64,000 nt of DNA, taken from Rheum nobile (Eukaryota; Streptophyta; Magnoliopsida; Caryophyllales; Polygonaceae). The notes beneath the pieces are model-generated. The model saw nothing but the letters and a program-made list of their open reading frames with translations, ran no database searches and was not told the origin of the DNA. Where the stretch lies: NCBI GenBank assembly GCA_027886185.1, contig WOAB01000040.1, positions 2,914,001-2,978,000 on the forward strand, given 5' to 3'. Positions 22,301 to 34,245 of this stretch are shown here, one piece after another; positions within the stretch are counted from its first letter, which is position 1, and each line of letters starts with the position of its first letter. Made by a program: the position numbers and the translations under genes.

Positions 22301-25300
22301 AGACCGAGAAGGATACAATTTTGATACATTCTTTAATCCACTCGATAAATCGTGTGGCGAATCCAAAATTTTCAAGGACTGTTAGAATGAATTCCCATTC
22401 AATTTTGCCGTAAGCTTTTTCCATATCGAGTTTAATTGCTACCCATCCTTCCTTTCCTTTCTTAGCTCGGAAGGAGTGAAAAATTTCATAAGCTATTAGG
22501 ATGTTATCATGGATTGATCTTTCAGCTACAAATGCCCCTTGTAGTGGGTGGATCAGATTGTTTAGGATAGGTTTCATTCTATCAATCATAATTTTTTATA
22601 TAACTTTGAAAAATTTCACGAGCTATTAGGATGTTATCATGGATTGATCTTTCAGCTACAAATGCCCCTTGTCGTGCTAGGGATGCTTGGTACAGATTGG
22701 ATTAAGTATTTAGTTTGGTTTGAGACGTTGTTAGTAGTTTGAAAGACAGACTTCTGGAAATTAACACATTGTCCAGATATCGAACGATAATCTTTTATGA
22801 TATTTTTGATTTTGGAGCAGGCAGTTTGGTTAGCCTTTGCAAAGATAAGGATGTCGTCCGCAAAAGCTAGGAAAGGAATATTAGTGCCCCTTCTAGATAT
22901 TTGAAATCCCAATTGGTTGTTACTACTTGCGCTCTCGTTTTGAAGTTTTCTGGCTAAGATTTCTGCACCTAAAATAAATAGGAATGGAGATAAGGGGCCC
23001 CTTGGCGTAGTCCTCTTTCAGGATAAAAGATATCAGTTGGTCCATTGTTAACTAAGACCGAGAAGGATACAGTTTTGATACATTCTTTAATCCACTCGAT
23101 AAATCGTGTGGCGAATCCAAAATTTTCAAGGACTGTTAGAATGAATTCCCATTCAATTTTGCCGTAAGATTTTTCCATATCGAGTTTAATTGCTACCCAT
23201 CCTTCCTTTCCTTTCTTAGCTCGGAAGGAGTGAAAAATTTCATGAGCTATTAGGATGTTATCATGGATTGATCTTTCAGCTACAAATGCCCCTTGTAGTG
23301 GGTGGATCAGATTGTTTAGGATAGGTTTCATTCTATCAATCATAATTTTTTATATAACTTTGAAAAATTTCATGAGCTATTAGGATGTTATCATGGATTG
23401 ATCTTTCAGCTACAAATGCCCCTTGTCGTGCTAGGGATGCTTGGTACAGATTGGATTAAGTATTTAGTTTGGTTTGAGACGTTGTTAGTAGTTTGAAAGA
23501 CAGACTTTTGGAAATTAACACATTGTCCAGATATCGAACAATAATCTTTTATGATATTTTTGATTTTGGAGCAGGCAGTTTGGTTAGCCTTTGCAAAGAT
23601 AAGGATGTCGTCCGCAAAAGCTAGGAAAGGAATATTAGTGCCCCTTCTAGATATTTGAAATCCCAATTGGTTGTTACTACTTGCGCTCTCGTTTTGAAGT
23701 TTTCTGGCTAAGATTTCTGCACCTAAAATAAATAGGAATGGAGATAAGGGGCCCCTTGGCGTAGTCCTCTTTCAGGATAAAAGATATCAGTTGGTCCATT
23801 GTTAACTAAGACCGAGAAGGATACAGTTTTGATACATTCTTTAATCCACTCGATAAATCGTGTGGCGAATCCAAAATTTTCAAGGACTGTTAGAATGAAT
23901 TCCCATTCAATTTTGCCGTAAACGTTTTCCATATCGAGTTTAATTGCTACCCATCCTTCCTTTCCTTTCTTAGCTCGGAAGGAGTGAAAAATTTCATGAG
24001 CTATTAAGATGTTATCATGGATTGATCTTTCAGCTACAAATGCCCCTTGTAGTGGGTGGATCAGATTGTTTAGGATATGTTTCATTCTATCAATCATAAT
24101 TTTTTATATAACTTTGTAAATGGTTGAGCACGAACTGATAGGTCTGTAGTGATTTGTAGAATTTGGGTTATCACATTTGGCTATAAGAGTTATAAATGTG
24201 TGATTGATTTTCTTAAGAAGTTTTCCTGAGTGGAAGAAGCTTTTGACAACTTTAATAACAATGGTTCCCACTATATGCCGATATTTTTGATAGAATAAGG
24301 CAGACATACCATCAGGGCCCGGGGACTTATTACATCCAATACCAAACACAACTTTTTTGATTTCTTCATTTGTAACATTTTTAGTTAGTTCATCATTTTC
24401 TTGGGTAGTGATTTCATTATTGATATTGGTGAGGTATTCTATGAGAATATTATCGTTTATATTGCTTTTTTCTGAATCTCTTTTCGAAGTCTGATCTGAT
24501 TTCATTACGGATATTTTCTGTCCAATGATAATCGTGCCATCATTTGTACGAATTTCTCTGATAATTTTCCTACTGCGTCTACCAGTAGCTATTCAATGAA
24601 AGTAGTTTGAGTTCGTATCAATTTATTTTATGTGTTTAGATTTGGCACACTGACTCCAATATTTTATATGAAAGGAGAGGAGATTCTCTTTCTTGTTTAT
24701 TAATCTATTCTGTTTAATAAGCAGATTGTTTTTTGGGTTGAGGATAATGTCTTTTTGGATTATTGTTAGTGCATCTTCTACTTCTTTTAGTTGTTTGAAG
24801 ATATTACCAAATGTGGTTTTGTTCTAGTTTTTAGCGTTGGTTTTGAGAGCATAAGTTTTCTTCATGAGTTTGTACATATTAGAACCTTGGGGGTTGATAC
24901 GCCAAGCTTGTTTAACAATATTTTCAAAATCTTTTCTATGGGTCCACATTCTCTCAAATTTGAATGGTTGAGCTTTGATATGAGATTGGTTTTCTAATTC
25001 AACTGAAATAGGGCAATGGTCTGATGAGGTAAATGCATGATTTTTTGTGAAAATTCCAGGGAACCATTGTATGATTTAATCATGGATTAGGATTCTATCA
25101 AGTTTAGAGTACATATTGTCAATTTCTGTTCTATTTTTCCTCCAAGTGAAGTCACCTCCTTGTGTTGGGATATCTATAAGGTCACACTGGTTTTTAAAAT
25201 TGTTTAATCTAAGGAATTTCGATGGTGCATGGTAGATGACAACCACCAATTCTTTCCATATTGTTCTTTATTTCGTTTAGGTCTCCTATGACAAGGCAAT

Positions 25301-25706
25301 GTATATTTGCATGTGTGATAAAGTTTGATAAGATGGACCAAAAATGGTCTTTGTCATTTTCTTTTGGTGGTGCATAGGCAAATATTAGCATGATGCAGAT
25401 ATCTTTATCGAGTATCTTATATTTTATAGCGATGAATCGCTTATCAATGTAGGTCAGTTCACATAACTCATTTTGAAGTTGGTATGATTTTCACATGACA
25501 CAAATGCCCCTAGAAAAACCATTCGTGGGAGAGCAGTGAAAGTTGTCAAAGCCAGCTTTCCTCCATAGATTTTGTTTGGGTTCTTTATCGGTTCTAGTTT
25601 CCACAAGGGCCTAAATTTGAATTTTCTCGATTTTACAAAAAGACTCGACATCAGTCCATAGGTTTTTTCGACCAATGCCGCAGCAGTTCCAGAGACTTAT
25701 CTTCAT
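19304..25706 (-). pseudogene. LINE ORF2: endonuclease, reverse transcriptase, zf-RVT, RNase H
   Basis: The ATG at 25706 begins KISLWNCCGIGRK, the N-W/N-C-x-G start of an AP-type endonuclease. A stop follows about 30 codons later, then ALVETR. GDLNEIKN near 25265 is a later endonuclease block. RT begins near 24360 (NKSPGPDGMSALFYQKY) and continues with HYRPIS and GAFVAERSIHDNI; the catalytic AFADDI motif is at about 21345. The zf-RVT domain (WTDNWL, then K.FIWK, 20590-20250) is followed by RNase H with D in FDGSK (near 19745), E in LMTEALAL, D in EGDNLCLIN and D in CTADRIAK (near 19395). Several stops and the fourfold RT make it non-functional as annotated. Confidence 0.85.
21169..24115 (-). 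repeat. 754-bp tandem amplification inside the LINE RT (four copies)
   Basis: Landmarks recur exactly 754 bp apart: GATAAGGGGCCCC at 21481, 22235, 22989 and 23743, and the AFADD segment in four copies ending at 21404, 22158, 22912 and 23666. Units 21169-21922, 21923-22676 and 22677-23430 are followed by the fourth, which runs into the normal upstream RT sequence at about 24115. Each joint contains an extra 64-bp copy of a segment from inside the unit (near 21854, 22608 and 23362). Copies differ at only a few positions. Confidence 0.92.
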
Positions 25707-27371
25707 AAAAACACATGGGGTTTGTTTGCAAGTATTATTGTTCTTGCGGAGAGATTAAAATACTATTTTAGGTATCTTATGGTTGTTAGATATTGTGTTG
25801 ATGCTTTTGTAAAAGAAAGCAATCAATTGTGTTGTTTTAGGTGTCTTGCTGTGGGTTTTGCACAAAATTCTAGAGGATGAGTTAATATTGCTAGTATTTA
25901 TTATATTACATTGGGCAGAAGGAGCCTTGTTATATTTAGTCAATTTGGGTTCAAAGGCAGTGAGAAGAAAATTGATTTGGTAATCCAGGATGTTATCATA
26001 GAAGATATTTTTCTTGTGATAGGGGAATTTATGGTTTCTCCACTGAGCTTGTTTTGTGATAAGAGATAAGCAAAACCATAGCTTGTACATTGAGTCCTTA
26101 GATTGTAAAATCTCAAACCATAAATTGTAAGAGGTAATTTCATTTACTTCTAAACAGTGGTCACTAACTGAGATAATAATAACAAGTTTTGGTTCAGTAT
26201 TAGGGGGGTTATGCCCCAAAGAGTCTGTCACAACAGTTATTTCATCTGTTACGGATTTAGTGTTAGCAATGTTGATAACAACACTTGAAGGGGTAAGGGA
26301 CAAAAACATGGCCTTTATGAGCCAGATAACATGGTTTTTTTAACAGCAACAAGGTATTAACTTGTCCAAATTGAGATCAGTAATGTATCTTACAAACACA
26401 ATTGAAGTCTTGCCAGGTTATGGTGGAGGAGAGTTATGTGGGGAAGCACATAGGTCATGCAAAGAGTGATAATCGAGAACATGTGGAGATTAGTCCCTAT
26501 ATGTATTTTGAATTTAAGAACCTGGGGGTTAGCCATAAATATGAAACAAATACTAGATAAGGTATGTGCTATATAATTATACCCTTGCAAATAAAACAAG
26601 GATGGGTGTACTCGGTGGATAATAAATCCAGTAGCAGAGAAGCCAATATTCTTGTAATGGGTGATTTGTGTCTACTTATTAACAAGTCTACTGTTAGAAA
26701 AGCACAGGTAGCGCTTAAACTTTTTAGAGTAGTTGTATAAGGGATAGCAACATTTTGGAAGCACTAATGAGCAGCTAATTGAATTCAAACAGGAGAAATC
26801 AGATAGCAAAACAAAGAAGTGGTGACACCGCAACTGATTCACAATTTGTGAGTACTTGTTAAGATACCAAGACAAGTATTTCCAAATAGATGAGAAAACA
26901 TATAAGTTATTCATCATAGTTATATAGAGTTTTAAATCCAGAAGTGATACAGTTTGTTTAGTCAAATAGTCAAGCAAAGACCAATTTAACTTTGTAAAGT
27001 GGAGGTTGATCCATAATGTGAGTAACATGAAAATCCAACTAGTCTTAGCAAGCTGGATGAACATAATGTATTTTGAGTTTCCAGAAGCAGCAGCAGTAGG
27101 GGTTGATCCCTTGCTGTTGTTTTTAGTATTAGTATCATCCAAAAATGAAGAACTAGTATACATGTTGATAACAATCGTAGAGTTTCTGAAGTTTGCTTGT
27201 GAAGCATACTTTGTTGGTGTTTCAGAATAAAGCAACATAGAACAAGAGAATTGCACACAATCATCACAAGAACAACACGGAGAACCATAATTGTTCTCAT
27301 CAGAGGTATGAAGAGAGAGGTTGTAATTAATAAACTTGCTTAGGCAGGTTAAAGTTCTATTAAGAGAGCTT
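25707..27371. other. Region upstream of the LINE, no recognised gene
   Basis: Minus-strand frames at 25755-26309 (184 codons) and 26672-27535 lie where a LINE ORF1 would be expected. Neither shows a CCHC knuckle or a DUF4283-like block, and composition is AT-driven. A short frame from 27300 begins with a hydrophobic signal-like stretch, but I could not assign it. Homology to the PMD element starts abruptly at about 27372. Confidence 0.4.
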
Positions 27372-29599
27372 GAGGAGGGACGATACGCCTTCCTCCCCCG
27401 TTCGTGAGCCAGAGGGACCTGTTCCCGAGGCAGTGGCCCCTCCTCCTCACGTGGCAGATGTGGACCCCGAGGGGGGTGCGCCGGAGGAGGCGTGGATGCC
27501 AGGAGGTCCCCGGTCGCGCAGTCTACTGAGGACATACCCGACGCATGTCGCTGCCATTATTTGGACACATACAGAGCGACTTACGCATGACCCTCCCTTA
27601 TCACCTGTGGATCCCGATCCGGTACGTATTTTATCAGATATTTAAATAATAAAAAAATTAATAAAATATGTAATATTTTAATTAATCCTGATCCGTTACA
27701 TATTGGGTTTCAGCTGAGGAAGACACTGAAGCAATACACCCGCCACCCTCATTTCTCCGCGATCCACGAGTTCCAGAGGCAAGACCCGGATTCATGGTGG
27801 CCGCTTGCGCAGCGGATCGGCATCACATCCTTGGGGTCCCTGGAGTTTCGTCGAATGGACCCCGTGTTGATATCAGCGTTTGTGGAGCGGTGGCATCCGG
27901 AGACGAACTCCTTCCATTTTCCATGGGGGGAGATCACGATCACATTCCACGACGTCTTCCATATTTTGGAGATCCCCATCGATGGGATGGCGGTGGTATC
28001 GGATATGCCCGACCCCAAAATATTTGCCGCTGTAGCAGAGATGCTTGGGATTGATGTATCTGTCGTCTCGCAGATGGCATCAAGTAATAATTTTTATACC
28101 TATTTATCATTTATTTAATATATTTTAATTAAAATGGTGTTGAAATCATCGTATTTGGTTTTATTTCTTTTTTTCAGGTGGCGGCTTTGCGATCAATTCA
28201 ACGTTGAATAATCGTTGTCTCTTATTATGTCGAGCGGCCCAGAGGTATATATCTGTAGTTTTATTAATATTAGGATTTTAGGGTATTTTTTATACATTTT
28301 ATAATTAAATTAATGTTACTAATCTCATGAACGAGCGTCATGTTGCTTCGATGTACTTGCTCATGCTATTGGGCAGTACCGTCTTCACAGACAAGTCAGG
28401 GCAGAAGGTGAAGGCGAAGTATCTGTCGCTCCTCCTTGATCACGACATCACCGGCCATTATGCCTGGGGTGTTGGTGTCCTGGCCAACGTATACCGGTAT
28501 TTGGGTATGGCATCGCGGGCCCAGGCACAGGGATTGCCCGGATGTCCGCTGCTATTGAGGGTAATAATATTTTTTTTTATGTTTACATGATTTTTTGATA
28601 TAAATGCTAACGAATATATGATTTTTTATACAGACGTGGATTTGGACATACTTTCACGCATTCCGAGGTCATGCATCACCTGACATGGAGCACATGGAGG
28701 ATACACGGGTTGCAGCCTGTGACGGGAGAGAGGCTCCTCAGGGCAGTGACTCGGATCGCCTTATCTCCCTGCATCGGGTTTTGGACGCCATGAAGTATTC
28801 AGAGGTAATAAAAAAAAGCGTTACGTTCGAATTTCGGATTTTTCGATTATTTATTGGCATCTGACTTAGTTGTTATTTTATTTCAGGTGCGGTGGCAACC
28901 GTGGGGAAAGCTAAACTTCAGCGATCCGAGGTACGCTCCGTCGCTATATCCAGGCGTCATCGAGTTTTTTGACGTACGAGAGCCGTACATGCCCGACCGT
29001 TGCCTCCGTCAGTTCGGGTACAGGCAGTGTATTCCACAGGCGCCACCAGAGCCGAGGAAAGTTGTCCGACATACACGGCTCTCGTCGTATGTCACGGAGT
29101 ACAGGGATGAGCACTGTATGTGGGATGCGGACCCGAGGCCTCTGATCGAGCTGTATGGTCTTATCACGTCCACCTTCGCGTGGGATTGTGACGATGCATA
29201 CCTCGATTGGATTGACCAGATATCTCATCCATATTTGGATTTCCGGTCGGTCAGACAGGACCCACATGCAGTCCCTTCAGTCCCTCCACCTCCCCCGGCT
29301 TCTGCTGTCACGATATGTCATCATTTTCTTATGTTTATTTTGATGTCTTTTATTTATGTTTATTTTGATGTATTTTTTTAATACAGCGCTCACAGCTGGT
29401 GGCCGGCGAGATGACGGCTTATGTGCCCCAGTACAACGATACGCCTCCCCGTCTTACAGATCAGATGATCCGTTGGATCAAGTATCTGACGGGTGACGTG
29501 ATGCCTTCGGCCCCTCCCATTCCACGTGCGTCTTAGAGATTCCACGACTCGGTTCACGAGGAGGGATCTGGTAGCAGGCGACAGGCAGATGAGGACTAG
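27372..29599 (+). pseudogene. Plant-mobile-domain (MAIL/PMD-type) gene, copy 1, 5'-truncated
   Basis: Spliced gene of the PMD (aminotransferase-like, often annotated 'serine/threonine-protein phosphatase 7 long form homolog') type. Approximate exons: 27372-27621, 27714-28083, 28178-28244, about 28325-28560, 28634-28804, 28887-29312 and about 29396-29599. Exon 2 carries the diagnostic block LISAFVERWHPETNSFHFPW then ITFHDVFHILEIPIDG. Lesions: exon 3 has GAA changed to TAA; the acceptor before exon 4 reads ATG where copy 2 has AAG; the donor after exon 6 is AT where copy 2 has GT; and a TAG lies near 29536. The start is missing: homology to copy 2 begins at its residue-90 region. PMD proteins occur both as host silencing factors and as transposon-borne genes. 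The shared downstream repeats favour a mobile or duplicated block. Confidence 0.8.
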
Positions 29600-29680
29600 T
29601 TATGATATGTATATTACCTAAACTGTTACGTATCACATGAAATATTTTGTTGATGTTTATGGTATTTTGTTGATATTTAT
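29600..29680 (+). other. 3' flank of PMD copy 1
   Basis: TATTTTGTTGATGTTTATGGTATTTTGTTGATATTTATAGTA contains a 20-bp direct repeat and is shared with copy 2 (46285-46365). Probably the 3' UTR. Confidence 0.5.
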
Positions 29681-29990
29681 AGTATATAAGCTTATATCAC
29701 ATGAAATATAAAGGAAAACTATAGTGTATAAGTATATTCACATGAAATATAAAGGAAAACTATAGTATATAAGTATATTCATATGAAATATAAAGGAAAA
29801 CTATAGTATATAAGTATGATCACATGAAATATAAAGGAAAACTATAGTACATAAGCTTATATCACATGAAATATAAAGGAAAACTATACTATATAAGTAT
29901 ATATCACATGAAATATAAAGGAAAATCATAGTATATAAGTATATATCACATGAAATATAAAGGAAAACTATAGTACATAAATTTTAGGAA
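29681..29990 (+). repeat. 41-bp minisatellite, seven copies (PMD copy 1)
   Basis: Tandem units of 41-42 bp contain CACATGAAATATAAAGG followed by AAAACTATAGTATATAAG. The same unit follows PMD copy 2 (46366-46630) and forms the large array 47453-49537. Confidence 0.95.
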
Positions 29991-30144
29991 AACTATATTA
30001 ATTTCTTTATATGAAAATTACATTGTAAATAAATTTTAGAAATTTAATGTATTTTTTTGACAAATTAACAATCTGCTAAAAATAATAATCAAAATATAAA
30101 AATAAAGAAAATAAGGTAACAAGATAATTTGCGTGTGAAATCCT

Positions 30145-30499
30145 TCCGCATACCTCTGATCTTCAAGGCCGCGATCGTTGTAGTCATAGCCGCGCCCGCG
30201 GCTTACTCTTCCTTCCCTGTCCAGCGAATTCCTTCATAGGCTGCGATGGCTGCCCCCATGGCCGCGATCGCTGTAGTCATAACCGCGCCCGCGGCTTACT
30301 CTTCCTTCCATGTCCAGCGAATTCCTTCATAGGCCGCGATGGCTGCCCCTATGGCCGCGATCGCGGCTTTGCCTATCCTGATTATCAGCCAAGTCTTAAT
30401 AAGCCGCGATGGCTGCCCCCATGGCCGCGATCGCGGCTTTTCCTATCCTAATATTCAGCCAAGTCTTAATAAGCCGCGATGGCTGCCCCCATGGCCGCG
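30145..30499 (+). repeat. GC-rich palindromic tandem repeats (PMD copy 1)
   Basis: A roughly 105-bp unit (GCCGCGATCG..TGTAGTCATAGCCGCGCCCGCGGC..) is followed by 70-bp units containing CCATGGCCGCGATCGCGGC and CAGCCAAGTCTTAATAAG. CCGCGATCGCGG is a perfect palindrome. The array is cut off at 30499 by the pararetrovirus remnant. Copy 2 at 46815-47165 is complete. Confidence 0.9.
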
Positions 30500-32223
30500 A
30501 TTCTTTGTTCATTTGGATTAGTCTAGCCTTGGTAGGGATATTTCTTTCATCAAAGTCTTTTTCGTAGGGAAGTGAGACTTGGTGTTTCTTCCTATCCCAG
30601 AAGGCATTAGGGAGATCAGAACAAACTTTTTTTTTGAACAATTCCTCTAATTCTAGGACTTTGTTTTGCAGTGCAGAGCTCTTAAGGTTTTCTTCTATTC
30701 TTAGATTTTCAATTTCATCAGTTAGATCTTTTATGAAAACTCTTTTGTGACTAATGAGGTCTAACTGTTTTTTAATAGAAGAATATTGTAAAAGAGTTAT
30801 GTCCTTCTGCTTTACAGGATTTATGAAGTTGAAGTCTAGGTTTTTCCCTAAAATTCAGCATGGATTCCTTCCTGGTCTACCTGGAAGGGATAGATTTGGG
30901 TTAGGAAAGGAGTTCCTAGAATGAATTCTTGTGATAGGTCTTTAACCAATAGGAAGGAATTCTTAAGGCAGTATCCATTACTGCAAATGGATGCCCTTGG
31001 TATCTTATAACTTATTTGCATTCTATTCCCACTGGCATTGTGGAGTATTTCAGTAGTTTTTACAAAGAACTTTGAAGGTATTAGTCCTTCTCTAATGCAA
31101 TTAAGGTCTGCTCCGCTATCAAGGAGGGCTACTGTTTTCAGAATGAAGTTGTCTATTTTTATGTTAATAGGGACATACCATTTTTGGAAGTCTATTTTAT
31201 TAAGAACAGTTAAAAAGGCTTCATCACTGTCTTCAGTTCTTTCTACTTCTTTGGTCATAGAAGTAGCTTTAGAGTTTTTAGAGCTATGGTCAAAGATTGA
31301 ATTTAAGGAACTACTGTCCGAGTCTAGTTTTGATTCTAGAATGGCAATTCTAGTTTCTATTTCTAAATCTTTAGGGTCTCTAATTCTGACATATTCTTGA
31401 AGGTCTTTGACCTCTTTTTTTAATCTATTGACTTCAGTTTGTAAGTCTTTTGTTGTTATCTGGGTTCCAAAAAGACTGGTACTAGGTCTATTTTCGAAGA
31501 GTTTAGATATACTAAAGGGTTCTTCAAAGACTGGTTTATGTTCCCTAAATATCATATCTTTAAGCTTCATAAAGTATTCTTGCTTTGTTCTAGGATCTGG
31601 TATTTGGTCTGTAAGTTGAAAAAGAGCTTCTTCTTTATCTGACTTTGTTATAACATTGCAGAATTGAGATGATTGACAATTATCCGAACTAGAAGATGAA
31701 TTATAGTCTATCTCATAAATTCCTTCTTCTTCTGAAGGATAGTCTTTATCACTAAGGAGGATTTTTTCTAATTTCTCCGTCATGTCTGGATTGTCTTTGA
31801 ATATTTCATTGATCTTTTGTTTTAAAGGACAGTTGTTGGCTTTATGGCCAGGTTTTCTGCACTTATAACAGATTATCTTTCTGTTAGGTATGGGTCTACT
31901 CGGTCTGTCTTGCTCGGTCTTGGTTGATCTATGTTTTCTGAAGAATCTGGGATAATCTCTTTTCTTTTTATAAGACTTTTCTTTCCTATTCCTTGAAGGG
32001 GCTTGGATTTTTTCAATACCGAAGGCTTCACAGAAGCTTCCCATTTCTTTTCTAGACTTTCCTTTGTCTGCCCCGTATTTTCCTGGATTTTTAATTCAGT
32101 GCATAAAGCTAAACCTTCTTTCTTGATGAAAGCTCCTAATTGGCCATAAGTAATGTATTTCCAAGGAATTTCTTCCGTTCCTATGGTTTCTTTGAGCTTT
32201 GTTATGATTCTTTGAGCAAACAA
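30500..32223 (-). pseudogene. Zinc knuckle, aspartic protease and truncated RT start of the pararetrovirus remnant
   Basis: Frames 32223-31873 and 32044-30848 overlap through one frameshift. The second holds a CCHC knuckle (CYKCRKPGHKANNC, near 31870-31828) after a lysine/arginine-rich stretch, an acidic serine-rich segment, a predicted coiled coil, and an aspartic protease with an intact LLDSGAD site near 31120. Past a stop at 30848 the frame is interrupted, but the N-terminal part of RT (P-T-K-A-R near 30535) is readable. It ends at the junction with GC-rich repeats at 30499-30500. The polymerase core and RNase H are absent. Confidence 0.75.
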
Positions 32224-32399
32224 GGAGGGTAAGCCTGATACAAATCTTTCTTTCCAGAAAGACTCATTACAGTCTGGTCTTCTAAGGACATAGGATATGA
32301 ATGTATCTTTATACCATCTGTAATCACTTAGAGTAGGACATCTAAGGTTGGATAGAATGGTTTTATTGGATTGAAGTTATTCTTGAGGGTTTCCTACAA

Positions 32400-34233
32400 A
32401 ATACATACTGATGGCATATATTAACTGCCCAACAGCGTTTTGTTCTAATGTCTCTCTACCTGTTTCATCCTCTGTTGAAATGGTAGCTTCTAAGACTTCT
32501 AATTTTTGATGTAGGTTCATAGCATTATCCCACTAATATTTGAGTTGTCTTGTGAATCCTTGGTTTATAAGGACAACAACTATTTTGTCTGTATGGCCTT
32601 GGGTTCTATAGGCGATTTTTGCCATACCCATTTCTTGTAGGGTGTTCATGATTTCACCCTCTGATTTTCCATCTATGTTCCATTCGTAGATGGATTGGCC
32701 ATTATAGTCTGTTGCTCTAAATTTGGCCCTTTCTTCATATTGAAGATCATGAGGAGTAGGTCTATTATAGTAATTTCTAGTATCCATGTTCTTTTTACCA
32801 AACATCTTTGTGTACTGTTGTGATCTATTGCCTCTTCTTCTAATTTTATTGATTTCTAGGGGTTCATCTATAATTGTTGATTCTAGATGTTCTATCCTAT
32901 TACCTGGGTGTTCTAACTTAGTTCCAGTATCTGTTTCTTCACTCTGGTATGAGCTTGACTTAGTTTTGCAACTATTGTTGCATTTACATTTTAAACAGTT
33001 TATATTGGCCGGTGCGGTCTGTGAAGTTGATGCTTGAAAAGCATCAAGTCTTTGGGAATTTTTTTCTAAAATGGTCTGGGGATTTAGACTTATGTTTCTT
33101 AAGAGATTACTAGGGACACTTTCAGCCTGAAAGTGGGGTCTGGAGATATCTCTAGGGAATTTTGGAGGGTTAAAACCTTTTTCAATTCCTAAGTGAACTT
33201 GGTCTATTTGTTCAGCTATAGTATGAACGGTCTGATTAGAGTAATTGTTTTGATTATAGATCTTTTTTATATCTCTTAAATTAACTTGACTTTCATCAGA
33301 ATCTGATCTTCCTTTCTTAAAAGGTTCAGCTTTAACCTCTTCACTTTCATTGCCAACTGTTATACCTTTAAGAGGAGGATGGACAAAGGTATTAGTTCCT
33401 GAAGGTAAATGCTTCCAGGTTCTAGTTATTCTATTTTGGACTTCTAGTGAAGGGAGATGGAAGGGGTCTTTTATATCTTTTCTAGATAAATATATAGGGA
33501 GCCAGGTAAAGAAGATAATATTAGTCTGAAGTCTATTCATTTCCTCATAATATTCTTCTCTAATTTGTTCTCTACATTCTTTATCTATGCTCATAAACCA
33601 CTTTCTTTTCTTTTCATTTTTTGTACTAGCAAAGTCTTTTCTAAGATATTCTTTGTTTATTTCAAAGTCTGATTTAGATATCATATTGACCGTGGAGTAG
33701 CTATGCATATCATTAGAGGTCGGTGAATGCATGCCTGTTGACTCTTCATCATTTTGAGAAATGACTCTAGGTAAAGGGTTATTAAAGTCTACCCTATCAC
33801 TTCTTAATGATCCTGTAAATTCACTTCTAATAGAGTAAAAAGGGTCATTAATAGAGTTTCTAGCAGGTAGAAAGCTTGGTCTTTCTATAGAAGTTTCTCT
33901 GGTAGAATTAAATCTAATTAGAATTCTTTCGTCAGACTCTTCTATAATCTGTGAGATTTCTTGTTGTTCCATATTCCTAGGAGGATTGTCATTGGCGACT
34001 TCTAGGGTTTCTGGAATAGTTATGTCTTTCCATTTTATGGTCTTTGGAGTAAAGGTACTAGACTTTCCTGCTTCTAATTGAAGCAAAATGGTTTCTCCCT
34101 GAGGTAATGGGGAACTAGTACATTTAGGGTCTGTTAAGGAACTCATTAACTTGAAATAGAGTCTGTAAATAACAGCAAAGTTTTTAGTAAACTGTTTGAA
34201 GTTTTCATTTAACATTTTTATGTCTAATATCAA
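32400..34233 (-). pseudogene. Coat-protein-like middle region of the pararetrovirus remnant
   Basis: A long open stretch of about 566 codons, rich in S, T, N and charged residues, ends with a conserved-looking part (NIDGKSEGEI near 32665) typical of the coat/gag region of plant pararetrovirus polyproteins. A stop at 32533 and further stops near 32380 follow, with coding character continuing in frame to 32223. No enzyme motif is present. Assignment depends on position between the movement-protein and zinc-knuckle/protease blocks. Confidence 0.55.
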
Positions 34234-34245
34234 AGTCTGACAAAT

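Larger units (their letters stand above)
19266..25706 (-). mobile_element. LINE (plant L1-type with RNase H), internally amplified
   Basis: Reading leftward: an endonuclease start at 25706, reverse transcriptase (24505-20916), a zf-RVT domain (20782-20210), and a C-terminal RNase H ending at 19304. A short 3' UTR and an A-rich tail follow (poly-T with interruptions on the plus strand at 19266-19282). The RT region is present four times in tandem (754-bp period). Without the three extra units the length is about 4.2 kb. I did not find the 5' boundary, target duplications or a convincing ORF1. Confidence 0.85.

Noticed and set aside
25755..26309. Candidate LINE ORF1
   Set aside because: The position fits, but I found no CCHC, RRM or DUF4283-like block, so I did not call it.
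26986..27300. Possible secreted-peptide gene with a hydrophobic start
   Set aside because: The rest of the frame is low complexity with no known peptide motif, and composition matches AT-rich noncoding DNA.
29681..29990. Possible CRISPR-like array (regular short repeats)
   Set aside because: Units are contiguous with no unique spacers, in a plant genome; it is a minisatellite.
30339..30521. Small alanine/proline-rich frame
   Set aside because: It arises from the GC-rich repeat, occurs in both PMD copies only as repeat sequence, and runs into viral DNA.
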